Source: CAYVQF01 sp964454015 (GTDB taxonomy: Bacteria > Myxococcota_A > Bradymonadia > UBA4248). Taken from it: a stretch of 64,000 nucleotides of DNA. The translations under genes and the position numbers were made by a program. Location: contig CAYVQF010000022.1 of the NCBI GenBank assembly GCA_964454015.1, positions 1 to 64,000 on the forward strand. The letters are read 5' to 3'. Each line of letters begins with the position of its first letter. Position 1 is the first letter of the stretch. This document shows, piece by piece, positions 8,246 to 15,836 of this stretch. The notes under the pieces were generated by a model. It ran no database searches, was not told where the DNA came from, and worked only from the letters and a program-made list of their open reading frames with translations.

Positions 8246-9502
8246 ATGCAACGGACCGTGATATTAGGGGTTATCGTTCTTTCGTGCTGTGCAATCGTGG
8301 CTTGCGGTGAGACGGAAGCCGATTTCGATCGCCAGGGGGTGATCCTGGAGACGCCGGCGACAGAGCCGGCTTTCAGCGCTGGACCGGTGGTGCGGATCAT
8401 CGGTGGTTCCACCTTTAGTGGGCTGCCAGCGGTGGGTGCCCTGACGGAGAACGGCCAAGCCTTCTGCACGGGGACGGTGATCGGGCCGCGTAAGGTGGTG
8501 ACGGCGGCGCATTGTCTGGATGGGATCTCTGCGGGGAGCATTCGTTTTACCCTGGGGGCCAATGTGTCGCAGCCAACGGCGGTGCTGCGGGTGGCGTCGG
8601 TGCAGAAGCACCCGAGCTATGATGCCTACAATATCCGCAACGACATTGGGGTGCTGACGCTGAGCCAAGATGCGCCAGTGGAGCCGATGCCCGTGGTGAC
8701 CGCCATGGACAGCTCCTGGGTTGGGCGGGATCTCTTCTTCGTCGGTTATGGTGTCTCCAACGGCTACACGCAGACGGGCGCGGGGATCAAGCGCGCGGTG
8801 TGGATGAAGATTTCCCGGGTCGATGCCACGACCTTCCGCTATGACGAGCCCAAGAAGAACACCTGCAGTGGGGACTCGGGGGGGCCGGCCTTTTACCGGG
8901 ACGCCCAGGGCAACTTCTTCGTCGCCGGTGTGACCTCCTACGGCGACGAACGCTGCGTGGTGTACGGCGTGGACACGCGCATCGACACCTACCTGTCTTT
9001 TCTGGGCCTCAGCCAGAACGCAAGCCCCCCCGCAGGTGGTTGCCAAGGGGAGACCTGGGAAGGACGTTGCACTGGGACGACGCTGACTTGGTGTGAGAGC
9101 AACCAGGTCAAGCAAGTCGATTGCGCCACTTATGGGAAGATCTGCGGACCTGACAGCACGGGCTTCAACTGCGTGGACGCGCCGGTGGACCCCTGTAAGG
9201 GTGAGACTTATCGCGGCCGTTGTGATGGGCAGCGGGTGATCTGGTGCGAGGACCAGAAAGTTCAGAGCCAGGATTGCGCTGCCTCTGGGATGGTTTGTGT
9301 CTTGGATGCGGCCAGAGACTACTATGCTTGTCGTCAGCCGACCGCCCCAGTGGACCCCTGTCAGGGTGAGACCTACGTCGGGCGTTGCAGCAATAACACG
9401 GTGATCTGGTGTGAGGGGCAGCAAGTGAAGCAGACCAGTTGCACCGCTCGCGGCATGACCTGTGGCTACAGCGCGCAGGCCGGCTATTACGGCTGCCTCT
9501 AA
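8246..9502 (+). CDS. trypsin-like serine protease lipoprotein with three six-Cys C-terminal modules
   Basis: Predicted lipid-anchored or secreted S1-family protease of 418 aa. A lipoprotein signal ends in the lipobox IVAC. The peptidase domain has the full triad: His in TAAHC, Asp in NDIGVL, Ser in GDSGGP. It begins at VRIIGGS, which resembles a zymogen activation site. Three tandem modules of about 47 residues follow, each with the spacing CxGExxxGxC...WCE...C...GxxC...C. Start ATG 8246 is preceded by GGGAGG at 9 nt; the frame is open further upstream without support. The modules may bind a surface or substrate, but their function is unknown to me. Confidence 0.9.
   Translation: MQRTVILGVIVLSCCAIVACGETEADFDRQGVILETPATEPAFSAGPVVRIIGGSTFSGLPAVGALTENGQAFCTGTVIGPRKVVTAAHCLDGISAGSIRFTLGANVSQPTAVLRVASVQKHPSYDAYNIRNDIGVLTLSQDAPVEPMPVVTAMDSSWVGRDLFFVGYGVSNGYTQTGAGIKRAVWMKISRVDATTFRYDEPKKNTCSGDSGGPAFYRDAQGNFFVAGVTSYGDERCVVYGVDTRIDTYLSFLGLSQNASPPAGGCQGETWEGRCTGTTLTWCESNQVKQVDCATYGKICGPDSTGFNCVDAPVDPCKGETYRGRCDGQRVIWCEDQKVQSQDCAASGMVCVLDAARDYYACRQPTAPVDPCQGETYVGRCSNNTVIWCEGQQVKQTSCTARGMTCGYSAQAGYYGCL
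9041..9499 (+). repeat. three tandem six-Cys repeat modules inside the serine protease
   Basis: Repeats begin at about 9041, 9194 and 9359, each roughly 140 bp of coding sequence. Conserved positions: first Cys with GET/GE, Gly-x-Cys, Trp-Cys-Glu, a central Cys, Gly-Met/Lys-x-Cys, final Cys. Each could close three disulfides in an oxidising compartment. Confidence 0.85.
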
Positions 9503-9569
9503 GGGGCAGCGCGGGGGGCGACGGGGGCCGAGGTGGGGTAGCACTCATGCAGCGCCTGGGGTGGCGTGC

Positions 9570-9598
9570 TTGACAGCGCCTTTGCAGCCCCCTATCAC
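9570..9598 (+). promoter_or_regulatory. candidate promoter of the PhnD-like gene
   Basis: A perfect TTGACA (9570-9575), 17-bp spacer and TATCAC (9593-9598, 4/6). Predicted start near 9605, giving a leader of about 60 nt ending in AAGGAG before ATG 9665. Confidence 0.65.
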
Positions 9599-9664
9599 CT
9601 AGGGTGGACGAGGCCGGGCGGGTGCGTTTAGGTCTGGCGAGGTGAACACAGCAAGGAGCCCATG

Positions 9665-10633
9665 ATGAAGGTGAATCGTAAGCTATTGCTCGTTGTGCTC
9701 GTGATGATGGCCCTGTTGGTGGGCTGTAAGAAGGAGCTTGGCACGGAAGGCAACCCGATCAAGGTTTACGTGGTGCCGTCCCAGTCGGGGCCGGAGACGC
9801 TGAATGCCGGCAAAGACCTGATGAAGTGGCTAGAGAAAGAGACCAAGCTGCACTTCACCATCACCCAGCCGGAGCGCTACGAAGATCTCATCACGGCGGT
9901 GCGCGACAACCAAGCAGACCTCCTGTTCATGAACAACATGAGCTACTTGCTGGTGCATGACGCCTTTGGTGCCAAGGCGGTCTTGGCGGTGGAGCGCGGC
10001 AGCGGGCAACAGTCCTTCAAAGGCATCATCATTGCGCAGAAGGACAAAGGCATCACCAAGCTCGCCGACCTAGAGGGGAAGAAGGTGGCCTTCGTGGACG
10101 TGCACTCCGTGTCGGGCTACATTTTTCCGGCGCTGATGCTCAAAGAAGCGGGCGTGTCCCTGGATTCGACGGTGGTCGCGCGGACCCACGAAGAGGTGGT
10201 GCGCATGGTCTACGAAGGGGAGGTCGACGCGGGCTTCACCTACAGCAACCCGCCTGAAGAAGACGGCCTGCCCCGCGACGGGCGGCTGCGGCTCGCGCAG
10301 CGCTACCCCGACGTGATGGAGAAGCTGGTGGTGGTGGCGACGACGGACAAAATTCCCAACGATCCCGTAGTCTTTTCCAAGAATGCTCCGGCGGAAGTGC
10401 AGAAGAAAATTACCGAAGCCCTGCTGCGCTGCAGCGCTGACGAGAGCTGCGCCGCTAGCCTGGTGCGTATGCACGAGATCACTGGGCTGAAAGCCGTGGA
10501 CGACAGCTACTACGAGCCCATCCGCAAAGCCATCCTCGGCCTGGGCAAGAGCATCAAGGAGAGTGTCCCCGGCGGCGGCCTCATCGATGTGCGGCAGGTG
10601 CCAGCCGAGCCCATCCCCCCCATCGGCTTCTAG
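9665..10633 (+). CDS. PhnD-type phosphate/phosphonate ABC transporter substrate-binding lipoprotein
   Basis: Periplasmic solute-binding protein of about 322 aa, anchored through the lipobox LVGC. The body follows the PhnD family (type 2 periplasmic-binding fold): VYVVPSQSGPE near the N-terminus, then DLLFMNNMSYLL, and KKVAFVDVHSVSGYIFPALML in the central part. No ABC permease or ATPase gene lies nearby, so it is an orphan; such orphans can serve as sensors rather than transport components (inference). Two ATGs are adjacent (9662 and 9665); AAGGAG at 9653-9658 fits the second better. It has its own promoter and is followed by a separately promoted tRNA. Confidence 0.85.
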   Translation: MKVNRKLLLVVLVMMALLVGCKKELGTEGNPIKVYVVPSQSGPETLNAGKDLMKWLEKETKLHFTITQPERYEDLITAVRDNQADLLFMNNMSYLLVHDAFGAKAVLAVERGSGQQSFKGIIIAQKDKGITKLADLEGKKVAFVDVHSVSGYIFPALMLKEAGVSLDSTVVARTHEEVVRMVYEGEVDAGFTYSNPPEEDGLPRDGRLRLAQRYPDVMEKLVVVATTDKIPNDPVVFSKNAPAEVQKKITEALLRCSADESCAASLVRMHEITGLKAVDDSYYEPIRKAILGLGKSIKESVPGGGLIDVRQVPAEPIPPIGF

Positions 10634-10643
10634 TCGATTCGAC

Positions 10644-10672
10644 TTGACAACGCGGGGCGCTTCACCTAAATA
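10644..10672 (+). promoter_or_regulatory. tRNA promoter
   Basis: Perfect TTGACA (10644-10649), 17-bp spacer, TAAATA (10667-10672). It sits 30 bp upstream of the mature tRNA 5' end. Confidence 0.7.
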
Positions 10673-10701
10673 AGGCACCGCGTTTCGCGTGAAGCGCTTT
10701 T

Positions 10702-10775
10702 GGCTAAGTAGCTCAGTTGGTTAGAGCAAGCGGCTCATACCCGCTAGGTCGAAGGTTCGAGTCCCTCCTTAGCCA
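10702..10775 (+). tRNA. tRNA-Met(CAT), elongator type
   Basis: 74 nt that fold as a cloverleaf: acceptor GGCTAAG/CTTAGCC, D stem GCTC/GAGC, anticodon stem AGCGG/CCGCT with loop CTCATAC (anticodon CAT), T stem GAAGG/CCCTC with one A-C mismatch, discriminator A. A paired position 1-72 and no run of three G-C pairs in the anticodon stem argue against initiator tRNA. A lysidine-modified Ile2 tRNA shares the CAT anticodon, but the sequence resembles elongator Met more. CCA is not encoded. Six T residues (10777-10782) follow and may aid termination. Confidence 0.93.
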
Positions 10776-10796
10776 CTTTTTTCTGGATCCACCTCC

Positions 10797-11312
10797 CTAA
10801 ACGATGCCCATCCAGGCGGCGACCTGTGTAGGCGCTGGTGTCAGCGCTTCCTGTAGCGCCAACAGGCGCGCGATCTGCGCCGAGCTGAGTTTGCCCTGGC
10901 CCAGGGCGAGGTCGCCGAGGCGCTGCCGGGGCGTGCGCTGGGCTTGGAGGCGGAGCAAATAGGCGAGGGTCGTGGGATGCAGCCAGCGCTGCTGCACGGC
11001 GAGGTCGCCCAAGCGCGGGCGCATGCGGTGGGCCATGATCTGGGCTTGCATCTGGGGCGAGGTCGTGTGGACGGCGTCCCCGCGACCTTTTTGGGTTTGG
11101 GTGACGGCGCAGAGGAGGGTGAGGTAGGCCTGGCGCAAGTCACAGAAGGCCTGGGGGTTGGCGCTGGGGGCGGCGCTGTCTGGGTGGAGGAGGCGGGCGC
11201 GTCGGCGGTAGGCGGCCTTGATGGTGGCGGGATCGAGGGTGGCGAGGGGAGGCAGGGGCGCGCCAAAGAGCATGGCGAGGGCGTCGCCGAGAGATGGGCG
11301 GTGGGCGTTCAC
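10797..11312 (-). CDS. J-domain protein with two MshEN-like C-terminal repeats
   Basis: 171-aa cytoplasmic protein. The J domain has an intact HPD motif at residues 43-45 (RARLLHPDSA), so it could stimulate a DnaK ATPase. It lacks the Gly/Phe and zinc domains of DnaJ. The C-terminal half holds two copies of a short helical motif, RLGDLAVQQRWL and RLGDLALGQGKL, each followed by a leucine-rich helix. This resembles the N-terminal module of GspE/PilB ATPases (MshEN), which can bind c-di-GMP; the resemblance is by eye. Start GTG 11312 overlaps the stop of the membrane protease as GTGA. Last gene of the PBP operon. Confidence 0.75.
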   Translation of the reverse strand: MNAHRPSLGDALAMLFGAPLPPLATLDPATIKAAYRRRARLLHPDSAAPSANPQAFCDLRQAYLTLLCAVTQTQKGRGDAVHTTSPQMQAQIMAHRMRPRLGDLAVQQRWLHPTTLAYLLRLQAQRTPRQRLGDLALGQGKLSSAQIARLLALQEALTPAPTQVAAWMGIV

Positions 11313-11911
11313 GAGCCTCCTGGGTGTGGCTTCTGGGCCATCATGTGGTGGAGGTTGAAAAAGTTGATGGTGAAGTGGGCCAGAATAGGGGCCAAGAGGG
11401 TGCCCGTGAAGAGGTAGAGGGCGCCAAAGGCGAAGCCCATGGCGATGGCCATCACGGTCCAGGGCCAATAAGCGCGGTTGGGGCCGATGTGGAGGAGACC
11501 AAAGAGCAGGCTCGAGGCGATGAGGCCGATGGAGGGCTGGAGGAAGCCGCGGAAGAGCATCTCTTCACCGATGGCGCTGCTCAGGGAGATGACCAGGATG
11601 CTGGGGCCATCGAGGGGACCGATGAGGTCGATCATGCGGCGGGCGAGGGCGCGGGCCCAGGCGAAGTAGCGCTCCAAGAGGCGCGACAGGAGGACCACGA
11701 GGAGGCCGGCGCCCGCGCCATGGCCGAGGATCTCCGGCAGGGGCCGCGGCGTGGTGTCGGGGTAGAAGAAGGGGGAATAGTCGGTGAGCCACCAGGTCAA
11801 GAGCCAGGCGCCGAGGCCGGTGGCGGAGTAGATGACCAGGACGGCGCTGATGGAGATGCGCCGCTGGTGGTCATGGTGATCGCGGTGCTCTAAACGCACG
11901 TGGTTCCCCAA
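11309..11911 (-). CDS. CPBP-family intramembrane metalloprotease (CAAX/Rce1-like)
   Basis: 200-aa inner-membrane protein with several hydrophobic segments. It carries the family motifs: EEMLFRG (paired Glu), FGLLHIGPN and HFTIN with the His ligands. The bacterial family is diverse; members process or protect peptides and membrane proteins. It lies 34 nt after the penicillin-binding protein and overlaps the J-domain gene by GTGA, which suggests a shared role with them. Start TTG 11911 has no clear ribosome site; a GTG four codons in is an alternative. The His/Asp-rich N-terminus is unusual. Confidence 0.82.
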   Translation of the reverse strand: MGNHVRLEHRDHHDHQRRISISAVLVIYSATGLGAWLLTWWLTDYSPFFYPDTTPRPLPEILGHGAGAGLLVVLLSRLLERYFAWARALARRMIDLIGPLDGPSILVISLSSAIGEEMLFRGFLQPSIGLIASSLLFGLLHIGPNRAYWPWTVMAIAMGFAFGALYLFTGTLLAPILAHFTINFFNLHHMMAQKPHPGGS

Positions 11912-11945
11912 GAAAGCTATTGCGGGCCTCAGGTGAGCCGGGCGC

Positions 11946-13217
11946 TCACTCGCCGTTGCGCAGGCGGTGGTAGGTGAGGATGGCGTTGGCGGCGGCGTGG
12001 GTGCCTTTGATCCACCACTTTTCGGTGTTGGCCACCAGGGCGCCGACGGCGATGTTGGGGTTGTCCAGGGGGGCCCAGCCGACGAACCAGGTGAAGAGCA
12101 AGTAAGGTCGCTTGTTGGAGAGGGTGCCCGTCTTGCCGCCGACGCGCAGCTCTTTGGGCCAGTCTTTGCGTTCTGCGAAGGTGCGGCGCGCCGTGCCGGT
12201 GGTGGTGGTGGACTCGGACATCTCCGAGAGTTGGCGGGCGCGTTCGGCGCTCATGGAGACCATCCAGGGTTCGGGGCTGGCTTGGTAGGCGACGGCGCCA
12301 TCGGCGAGGATGATCTGATCGACGAGGGTGGGGCGCATCATGATGCCGTCGTTGGCGATGGCTGCGGCGATGAGGGCGCCGTGCATGGGGGAGAGGTTGA
12401 CGTGCCAGAAGCCGGCGGCGGTGCGCGCTCGCTCGATGTCGTCATCGACGAATTCCGCCTCGGAGACGTCGACCTCGAGCTCGAAGGGGATTTCGCGGTT
12501 GTAGCCGAAGCGCAGGGCCATCTCTTCGAGCTGGGCTTTGCTGAGGTTGTAATAGGCCAGGCGGGCGATGACCGCGTTGAGAGAGCGCCCGATGGCGTCG
12601 CGCAAGTCGGCGCAGGTCCGGTCGTTGGCGGAGTCGCCGAGGACGTCTTTTTCGGTGAGGAAGCTCGAGCCGCCGCTGTAGCAGACGGGGGTGCTGGCTT
12701 CGATGTTGGTCATCTCGAGGAAGGCGGCGGCGGAGATGAGCTTGAAGACCGAGGCCGAAGGGGCTTGGGCGCGCAGGGCGTAGTTTTCGACGCTGGCGTC
12801 GGCGGCAGAGAAGGAGGACATGGCCAGGACCCTGCCGGTGGAGGGTTCGATGGCGACGGCGCCGCCGTAGGGTACTTTGCGCGATTTGAACTGGTTGTCG
12901 AGGGCTTCTTGGACCGCTGGGACCAGGGTCAGCAAGACGGTCCTGCCGTCAGGCAGGCGCTGGATGTAACGGTCGCCATCGCGTTCGAAGCGGCTGGGGT
13001 CGAGGCCGAGGCCTTCTCTGGGATCCGTGCCGGGGAGGAAGTCGTGCTCGGTAGGGTCGGCGTGGGTGTCGGCGCCGCGGGCACTGAGAGGGTGATCCTC
13101 ATTGCGTTCAGGCGCGGCGGTGAGGGTGTAGGCCCCGACGAGGAGGGAGGCCGCGACGAGCAGGGTCGCGAGACTCAAGAGGCGGTGACGAGTAGTTCGG
13201 CGCATCCGGCGCATCAT
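11946..13217 (-). CDS. penicillin-binding transpeptidase domain protein
   Basis: 423-aa periplasmic protein anchored by one N-terminal membrane segment after an Arg-rich start. Transpeptidase motifs are present in order: SxxK as SASVFK, SxN as SLN in GRSLNAV, and KTG in GGKTGT. The region before SASVFK is short (about 170 residues), with no obvious glycosyltransferase or class B dimerisation domain, so it resembles a minimal class B or PBP-like enzyme acting in cell-wall cross-linking. Start ATG 13217 is preceded by GGAGG with 6-nt spacing; the open frame continues upstream without support. First gene of an operon with a CPBP protease and J-domain protein. Confidence 0.87.
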   Translation of the reverse strand: MMRRMRRTTRHRLLSLATLLVAASLLVGAYTLTAAPERNEDHPLSARGADTHADPTEHDFLPGTDPREGLGLDPSRFERDGDRYIQRLPDGRTVLLTLVPAVQEALDNQFKSRKVPYGGAVAIEPSTGRVLAMSSFSAADASVENYALRAQAPSASVFKLISAAAFLEMTNIEASTPVCYSGGSSFLTEKDVLGDSANDRTCADLRDAIGRSLNAVIARLAYYNLSKAQLEEMALRFGYNREIPFELEVDVSEAEFVDDDIERARTAAGFWHVNLSPMHGALIAAAIANDGIMMRPTLVDQIILADGAVAYQASPEPWMVSMSAERARQLSEMSESTTTTGTARRTFAERKDWPKELRVGGKTGTLSNKRPYLLFTWFVGWAPLDNPNIAVGALVANTEKWWIKGTHAAANAILTYHRLRNGE

Positions 13218-13233
13218 GTGGTTCCTCCATGCA

Positions 13234-13248
13234 GATGCCCAAGGCATC
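13234..13248 (-). promoter_or_regulatory. perfect inverted repeat at the predicted transcript start of the PBP operon
   Basis: GATGCC-3 nt-GGCATC, 6-bp arms. It lies directly after the predicted start (about 13249) and just before the ribosome site at 13224-13228. It could be an operator or a short leader hairpin. Confidence 0.4.
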
Positions 13249-13255
13249 GACCCCA

Positions 13256-13284
13256 ACCATAGCGCGAGGCGCCGTTGGGGTCAA
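13256..13284 (-). promoter_or_regulatory. candidate promoter of the PBP-CPBP-J-domain operon
   Basis: Minus strand TTGACC (13284-13279), exactly 17 bp, TATGGT (13261-13256). 5/6 and 4/6 matches to consensus. Confidence 0.6.
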
Positions 13285-13325
13285 AAAGGGTGGTCCTGGT
13301 CGCGGTTTCGGCGCGCGCTGTGGCC

Positions 13326-13354
13326 TTGCCCATGGCCTGGTGAACCACTACAAG
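13326..13354 (+). promoter_or_regulatory. possible promoter of the small membrane protein gene
   Basis: TTGCCC (13326-13331), 17 bp, TACAAG (13349-13354), each 4/6. About 50 bp before the ATG at 13407. Confidence 0.4.
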
Positions 13355-13406
13355 TAGGCGGCGAGGGGAGAGGCGGGCCATAGGGGGCCGGGCGGTCTGG
13401 AGCGAG

Positions 13407-13664
13407 ATGGCGTATTCGCAAACCATCGTAGGTGTTTTCATCACGGCCGACCGTGACGTGTTGCTGTGGGTGCTGCTCATGTTGTTTTTCTTGGCAGTGG
13501 CGGCCACGGCGCTCTTTGCGCGCTTGCGGACCTGGGCCGAGATGGTGTGGATATTCGTCCTGGTCTACGCCATGGGTTTGGGGGGCTCCCATCTGCTCTT
13601 CAAGTGGATCGTCGGTGTGCCTTTTCTCAAGCTCGAGCTGATCAGCATCACCACCAGCCCCTAG
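13407..13664 (+). CDS. small two-segment membrane protein, unrecognised
   Basis: 85 aa with two hydrophobic stretches (about residues 18-37 and 45-65) separated by an Arg-containing loop, ending in a short hydrophilic tail. I do not recognise a family. GGAG lies 4 nt before the ATG, and a plausible promoter lies upstream. The frame is not a shadow of a neighbour: it sits between the divergent PBP operon and the convergent peptidase gene. Confidence 0.6.
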   Translation: MAYSQTIVGVFITADRDVLLWVLLMLFFLAVAATALFARLRTWAEMVWIFVLVYAMGLGGSHLLFKWIVGVPFLKLELISITTSP

Positions 13665-13683
13665 GGGGGCAGCCCCGTCGCCT

Positions 13684-15810
13684 TCATTCGAGGGTGGCGA
13701 TGGCGTGGCGGGTGGCGGTCAAGAGTGGGGCCGTGCTCAGGGGGTGGCCGACGGCGCCTCGCATCCAGGCGTCAGGCGTGAGGCGCCCTTGGGCGCAGAT
13801 GGCTTCCATGCGCTCGCCGAGGGGCGCCGTGCGGAAGTGTTCTTCGAGCTGGTGTTGGATGACGTAGCCGAGCGGGTAGTCTGGGAGGTAGAGGCCGTAG
13901 GCGATCATGTGGCTGTAGATGGCGAGGATGGGGGAGTCGTTGAAGCCAAAGACGGGGGCGTAGTAGCGGTTCCAGACCTCCTTGGCGGCGGCGACGACGC
14001 TCTCGCGGAGCTGGGCGGGGGTCATGTCGGGGTTGGCGTAGAGCTGGCGCCAGACGGCGAGATCGACGAGGGCGACGCCTGCGATTTCAAAGGCGTTCCA
14101 GTAGGTGGCGAGGTGCTGTAGGGCGAGGATTTGCGCCAAGTTCTCGGCATCGAGATCGGCGCCAGACGCGTCTTGACCGTGGTTGAGGACCTGGAGGTCG
14201 CGGCCCTGGAAAGCAAAGGCGAAGGCCTCGGTGAAGGCGGTGTTGGGCACGCCGGCCATGAGGGTGGAGTCGACGCGGTGCAGGGTGAAGACCTGCTCGA
14301 CGTTGTGTCCGAGCTCGTGCATGGCGATGTTGAAGCCTTTGAAATCGAGACCCGTACTGGGGACGCGGGTGCGCAGATAGGTCAAGTCGCTGCGCATCTG
14401 AGCCCCCCAGGCGTGGCCCGCGCCGCGCGCGGCCTCGACCTCGATGTTGCGCCCGAGGAAGTCGGCGCTCTCTGGGGCGAAGCCCAGGATCTGGAGGATC
14501 TCCGGGATGGCCGTCGCGAAGGCCTCGGCCGTGGGGAAGCGCTCTTGGACGCGCTGGCTGAGGGCCTCTTCAGGGAGGAGGCCGCGGGGGCTGAAGCCGT
14601 TGTACCAGATGTCGAAGGCCTCCAGGTCACGCCCGAGGCGTTGGGCGATGCGCTGGCCCACGGCGGCGGCGACGGGATCGGCGACGATGGAGATGAGGAG
14701 GGCCTCGACCTCTTCCTCTGGGATCTCACGCCCAAGGTCGAAACGGCGGGCGATGAAGGTGGGGTAGGCCGGCGACCAGGCGTCGACGGCGCGCTCTGCC
14801 TGGAAGACGTCGAGGAGGCGGGCGTAGCGTTGATCCGGCTCCCGGCTTGGGTCGTCCGTGGTGGGGCTGAGGGTGTTGGCGAAGGGATCCCAGCGCACTT
14901 TGGGGTTGTCGATGACGGCGGCGGGGATCTCCTGGTAGATGATGCGCTCCATGATGCGCAAAATGGTGCGTTGCCTGGGCAGGCCCTCGGCGCCCTCGGC
15001 GTAACGCGCCTTGAGCTCATCGCGCAGGCCCCAGTGGGAGATGAGGATGAGGTCGTCGGGGAAGAGGGCCTGCCCGTCGACATCGACGCTGCCCATGTGG
15101 ATGTTGTAGCCGGCGATGTAGGCTTCAGCGGCGGTGTAGGCGGCGGTGAGGCGTTGGCGCACGTCGCCGGGGATGCGCTGCGAGAAGGCGCGGGTGAGGC
15201 GGGCGGCGGCCCATTGCTCGCGGGAGAAGTGGGGGCCGTGTTGGAGCAGCCCCTGGAGACCATAGAGGGGAAAGTTGAGGAGCGCGACAAAGGCGATGCG
15301 GGAGCGGAAGAGATCCTCTGAGAGGTGATCGAAGGGGTTGAGGGCGGCCAGGAGGTGATCGATGGCCATGAGGGGGCCGAGGTCGAGGTCGATGGGGCGG
15401 CGCAGGGTTCGGGTCAGGGCGCCCTCATGGCCGTTCAAGGCCTCCATGGCGGCGGCGAAGCGGTGCAGGAGTGCCGTCCTGTCGGCGGCGTCGGGGAGGT
15501 AGTGCTGGGTGCAGAAGTCGGTGAAAGCCGCGCTGTCGCCATCGCTATGGCGCCAGAAGAGGGCGACCTGCTCGACGCCTTGGCGCACGGCGCTGTGGTC
15601 CGAGGGGGCGCTCTGGGCGATGATGCTCTGTATGGTCGTGTCGATGGTGGCCGCGTCGATTTTCCAGGTTGCTTCGGTCATGGATGGCTCCTGCAGGTTG
15701 GCCTCTGGTGCAGGCCGTGGCAGCTCCGCGGGTGGCGTACAGGCGGTGATGAGCAGCGCCGTGGTGAGGGCGCCGAGGGCGATGGGCCAGTGTGGGGTCG
15801 CGTTGGGCAT
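13684..15810 (-). CDS. M3-like zinc metallopeptidase lipoprotein
   Basis: About 708 aa. The N-terminal signal ends in lipobox ITAC, so it is probably a periplasmic or surface lipoprotein. The zinc motif HELGH begins at about residue 498. A Glu in FTEAFAF follows 26 residues after the second His, the spacing expected for oligopeptidase-type M3 gluzincins. Much of the rest is helical and charged, as in that superfamily. I prefer ATG 15810; an in-frame TTG at 15840 overlaps the upstream stop but gives a poorer signal sequence. Third gene of an operon with a lipoprotein and a methyltransferase-repeat protein. Family placement is by motif only. Confidence 0.8.
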   Translation of the reverse strand: MPNATPHWPIALGALTTALLITACTPPAELPRPAPEANLQEPSMTEATWKIDAATIDTTIQSIIAQSAPSDHSAVRQGVEQVALFWRHSDGDSAAFTDFCTQHYLPDAADRTALLHRFAAAMEALNGHEGALTRTLRRPIDLDLGPLMAIDHLLAALNPFDHLSEDLFRSRIAFVALLNFPLYGLQGLLQHGPHFSREQWAAARLTRAFSQRIPGDVRQRLTAAYTAAEAYIAGYNIHMGSVDVDGQALFPDDLILISHWGLRDELKARYAEGAEGLPRQRTILRIMERIIYQEIPAAVIDNPKVRWDPFANTLSPTTDDPSREPDQRYARLLDVFQAERAVDAWSPAYPTFIARRFDLGREIPEEEVEALLISIVADPVAAAVGQRIAQRLGRDLEAFDIWYNGFSPRGLLPEEALSQRVQERFPTAEAFATAIPEILQILGFAPESADFLGRNIEVEAARGAGHAWGAQMRSDLTYLRTRVPSTGLDFKGFNIAMHELGHNVEQVFTLHRVDSTLMAGVPNTAFTEAFAFAFQGRDLQVLNHGQDASGADLDAENLAQILALQHLATYWNAFEIAGVALVDLAVWRQLYANPDMTPAQLRESVVAAAKEVWNRYYAPVFGFNDSPILAIYSHMIAYGLYLPDYPLGYVIQHQLEEHFRTAPLGERMEAICAQGRLTPDAWMRGAVGHPLSTAPLLTATRHAIATLE

Positions 15811-15836
15811 GTTGATGACTGGGGCGAAGGGCAGGG

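Noticed and set aside
10702..10775. Initiator tRNA or Ile2(CAT) identity
   Set aside because: Position 1-72 is paired and the anticodon stem lacks the three G-C pairs, so not initiator. The body resembles elongator Met more than Ile2, though Ile2 is not strictly excluded.
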